64,000 nucleotides of DNA. Origin: Geosiphon pyriformis. Lineage: Eukaryota; Glomeromycota; Glomeromycetes; Archaeosporales; Geosiphonaceae. The notes beneath the pieces were generated by a model. The model was not told the DNA's origin and searched no databases. It saw nothing but the letters and a program-made list of their open reading frames with translations. Shown here one piece after another: positions 61,150 through 64,000 of this stretch (positions within the stretch are counted from its first letter, which is position 1; each line of letters starts with the position of its first letter). Position numbers and translations under genes: made by a program. The DNA is taken from NCBI GenBank assembly GCA_016748015.1, contig JAAOMT010000703.1:699764-763763 (forward strand), given 5' to 3'.

Positions 61150-62400
61150 TTAACTCTTTTGTGATATTGTATATTATAGTTAAATTCATTTAGATAAAGT
61201 ATTAAGTAAGTAATTTGTTTGTGTTCTAATTTTTTTTTTATACAGCCAACCAAAACTTAATAATCTGTTACTACCAAGAATTTGGCACCAAAAAGATATT
61301 TATTCCAATAACTAGTAGTCCATATTACTGCCAAGTATTATTGTTCAGTAATTGAGTAGTTTTATTCTACTGGGGAAAATGATTAGCTGGCATAAACTAT
61401 AATATGTTTTTTGTTATCTTTATTTTTCTGAAAGAAAACAGCACCAAGTTTAAAGCCAGATGTATTAGTGTAAAAAATAAAAGATTGGTTTAGATTAAGT
61501 TGCATAAAAATTGATTCAATAACTAGTTTTTCTTTCAAAATTTTAAAAATTTTTTGTTGATATATGTCTCAATAGTAATTAACAGTTTTTTTGAATAGAC
61601 AATTAAGAAAAAAGATAATTTTGAAGAAATCTTTAACAAATTTGTGATAATAAGAAACCAAACCAAGAAAAAAACATAATTTATGAATATTCATTAATTG
61701 TTTAATGTTTTGAACTTTTTCAATCTTGGGTAGATCAGAAAAAATTTTATCTTTTATAATAAAATAACCAAAAACCTGAGTAGATTATTATCCAAAGAAA
61801 GATTTGATTGGATTGATTTTGAGACCAGTATTTCTAAACAAGTCAAAAATTTTTTGCAAATGATTAAAGTGTTTATCCTAGGTTTTTGAGTATACTATTA
61901 TATTGTTTAAGTAAACTAAAACAAAGTTTTTTTTGACTGATTTAAATACTTTGTTCATAAGGCATTAAAAGGTAAAAAAAGCATTAATAAGACTAAAGAG
62001 CATAATTGTAAATTTGTATATATTATACTTAATAATAAAGACAGTTTTTTTTTGCTTTCTGAATTTATTTTTACTTGCCAAAATTCAGCAGTTAAATTAA
62101 TAATTAAGAAAAAAATAGCACTATTAAATTGATTTAGTATTATATTAATTTTAGAAAATAAGTATATGTTTCTTTCAGTAATAGTATTTAATTGGCAATA
62201 ATTAACACAAAAGCATAAAATTCCACTTTTTTTGAATATTATTACAACTGAAAATGTTCATTTACTCTTGATTTTTTGTATAAATTCAAGATTTTTTATC
62301 TAATTTATTTCTTTCTTGATAAATTTATTATTGTAACAGTTGAACTGATAAAATTTTAAATAAATAGGACAAATTTTTTTGGTGGTGATAATATATTGTA
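61150..62400 (-). pseudogene. Reverse transcriptase - RNase H of gypsy C
   Basis: Sense motifs: LVYLNNIIVYSKT at ~61930-61890 (catalytic YLDD changed to YLNN), FDLFRNTGLKINPIKSFFG-like text at ~61850-61795, KIEKVQNIKQLMNIHKLCFF at ~61725-61665, and RNase H text AVFFQKNKDNKK, VEQNYSITEQ at ~61460-61340. Many stops. Some text is corrected by eye across frames, so residue detail is approximate. Confidence 0.7.
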
Positions 62401-62958
62401 TTACATGAGTTTATCCAAAGATATTATCTTTTTTTAAGATAACTGGGCTATTTTTAGCCAATAAATTTTTAATGTTCACTTTTTTTTTTTTTAAGAAAAG
62501 TTTTCTTTGTTCTATTATTATTAATTGAATTTTTGATAGTTTATTCTTAAAAAAATTTTTTACTTTTATTTTTTTTGGGGTATTAAGCTGATTGATTTTT
62601 AATTTTTGTAATAAATCAGACAAAACTTGTATTTATTATTAAGAAAATACAATAGTTTATTGTATCAGTATCAAACACAAAGACTATATCACTAATAATT
62701 GTATTTAATTTTCTTATTGGGCTTTTTATCAAAGGTTTTTTTAAAAATATTATAGTAAGGCCAGCAAATTAGCTTGTTATTTACAATGATTCTTTTTTTG
62801 TCAGCTTTAATATTATCTAGTGGCTTGTCATTACTGGTAAAAGTAATATAGATAAGTTCAGTAGTTTTTTTTTGTTTTTTTTGTTTTTTACTTTTTTTAT
62901 TATTTGATTTATCTGATTGTTTTTTTTTTTGGTTCTGCTTGAATACTAGAAAAGTTGT
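62401..62958 (-). pseudogene. Protease-to-RT connecting region of gypsy C
   Basis: Frame 62623-62411 (SDLLQKLKINQLNTPKKIKV...NLLAKNSPVILKKDNIFG) is Lys-rich and sits between protease and RT. Unlike family A, no dUTPase motif is visible here. Function unassigned. Confidence 0.4.
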
Positions 62959-63310
62959 TTAATAGCAATATTTAACCACAATAGATTTTTTATCATATTT
63001 AATAATTAATTTACAAAGTTCATAATTATTTGTTATCTTAAGCCATTCATTGTCAACAATTATAGTGTATTTTTTTGTTTCAAATACTTCTATATCAGTT
63101 TTAATGCTGATGTTATTAATACAAACAGAAACAGCTTTGGTAATACCAAGTTCTTTCTTTTTATTATTGTGCACATTAATTATAGATTTGGTTAAAAATT
63201 TATTTATTTTTCTGCTAATAGCTTTAAAAAAGTATTTGGCAATGACACTAACAGATAATTTACTGTCTAAAATTAAAGTCAATAAAATATTTAACCACTT
63301 GGGCTTTGTA
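62959..63310 (-). pseudogene. Aspartic protease of gypsy C
   Basis: Frame 63282-62959: LILDSKLSVSVIAKYFF (DSG changed to DSK), then VSVCINNISIKTDIEVFETK, YTIIVDNEWLKITNNYELCK. The LILDS turn plus the terminal (N/D)xWL pattern matches retroviral-type proteases of this superfamily. Confidence 0.72.
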
Positions 63311-63899
63311 AATTAAAGGTGTGATATTGCTGTTGTCAGCAAATTCAGCTTAAAAAAAATGTTTATTGGTTTTTAGTGTCTTTTTTTTAGGATTAAAGAT
63401 TTGTGAAAATCTTTTCTGAATTGGTAATGGGTTATTAACTGGCCAAAGATAATATAAGCTGGTGTTTTCATAAAATTTTTAACAACAAAATAAGAACCAG
63501 ATTTTTGTACAATTTTTGGAGATTTTAGCTTTAAAAAATTCTTAAAGATTTTTACTTTTAATGGCTTATTATTATCAACAGTTAATGTAAAAACTTTATT
63601 GAGATTTAGAGCAAAATCAATCTTTGCTTTTTTTTTCTTTTCGAGTTAGTAAAATTAATAGCCAGCTTATTTATATTATGGTCATTATTAATTAAGTTAA
63701 AGACATAAAAAGAGTTTTTTTCTGTTTGGCTTGTACTCTTACCTTTTGCAAATATGTCTACTAGTTTAAAGACTAATAAACAATGACTTTAACTAAGAAA
63801 TCCTTTTTAAAGAAATTAATGTTGATCTAATTAGATTTTTGATTAGAAATATTATTGTTATTAAGTCTGTTGTTTTGAATTACATTGTTTTTAGAAGCT

Positions 63900-64000
63900 A
63901 AAAAAAGCAAAAAAGAATTGTTGTAATTTCTTGAAAAATGTTCAGTTAATTTACAGTAATAACATACAGATGGGTCATGATTTTGTTGTTTTTAATAAGA
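63900..64000 (-). pseudogene. Gag zinc knuckle of gypsy C (partial)
   Basis: Sense CYYCKLTEHFSRNY fits C-x2-C-x4-H-x4-C with the last Cys changed to Tyr. Its place upstream of the protease supports the element's order. The rest of gag lies outside the window. Confidence 0.6.

Larger units (their letters stand above)
52725..64000 (-). mobile_element. Old Ty3/gypsy element, family C (continues past window end), with nested insertions
   Basis: On the - strand the order from right to left is Gag zinc knuckle (~63940), protease (63282-62959), RT-RNase H (~62400-61200), integrase (60880-60392, then 56108-55551) and 3' LTR (53612-52725). The 5' LTR and most of gag are beyond 64000. Base composition is very AT-rich and nearly every motif is mutated, so it is older than family A copies. 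It is split at 56109-60391 by a solo LTR containing element D. Confidence 0.82.

Overview
The window looks like an AT-rich fungal nuclear genome. Its only host gene has short GT-AG introns and encodes midasin (MDN1/REA1). Everything else is layered, decayed retrotransposons. The particular mix (APE/RT/RNase H LINEs, Ty3/gypsy elements carrying a dUTPase domain, very AT-rich spacers) resembles what I know from arbuscular mycorrhizal fungi (Glomeromycotina, Rhizophagus/Gigaspora type). That placement is inference from family recognition, not a search.

Layout. 1-7966 is the 3' part of a Ty3/gypsy element (family A, copy 1, + strand): gag, protease, Cys-rich linker, dUTPase, RT-RNase H, integrase, an extra ORF3 and the 3' LTR. 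It sits inside a LINE whose 3' half resumes at 7967 and runs to about 10490. 10491-15900 is AT-rich DNA with four more LINE remnants on both strands. 16411-34108 is the midasin gene: 13 predicted exons, about 5571 residues, six AAA modules, a long linker, an acidic region and a C-terminal MIDAS domain. 34560-35366 is an old LINE tail abutting the 5' end of a full-length LINE (35367-52010). That LINE is split by a complete family A gypsy element on the - strand (38520-48335, both LTRs present). Deleting the gypsy element and one 4-bp target duplication rejoins the LINE ORF2 in frame.

52095-52724 holds two more LINE remnants. From 52725 to the window end lies an older, very AT-rich gypsy element (family C, - strand). 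Its integrase is split by a solo C-type LTR (56113-60387). That LTR is itself split by a non-autonomous LTR element (family D, 56834-60237) carrying a dUTPase fragment and 10-bp tandem repeats in its LTRs. Perfect 4-bp duplications mark both inner insertions, and removing them restores the integrase frame.

Apart from midasin no intact gene is visible. All transposon ORFs contain stops, frameshifts or catalytic-residue changes, and G-to-A / C-to-T changes are prominent. The least explained item is ORF3 of family A: exactly 720 bp in both copies, running through the polypurine tract to a conserved stop inside the 3' LTR. Other items of note are the dUTPase and Cys-rich block in family A, the dUTPase-bearing family D, and an inverted copy of the primer-binding site next to the D LTR boundary.
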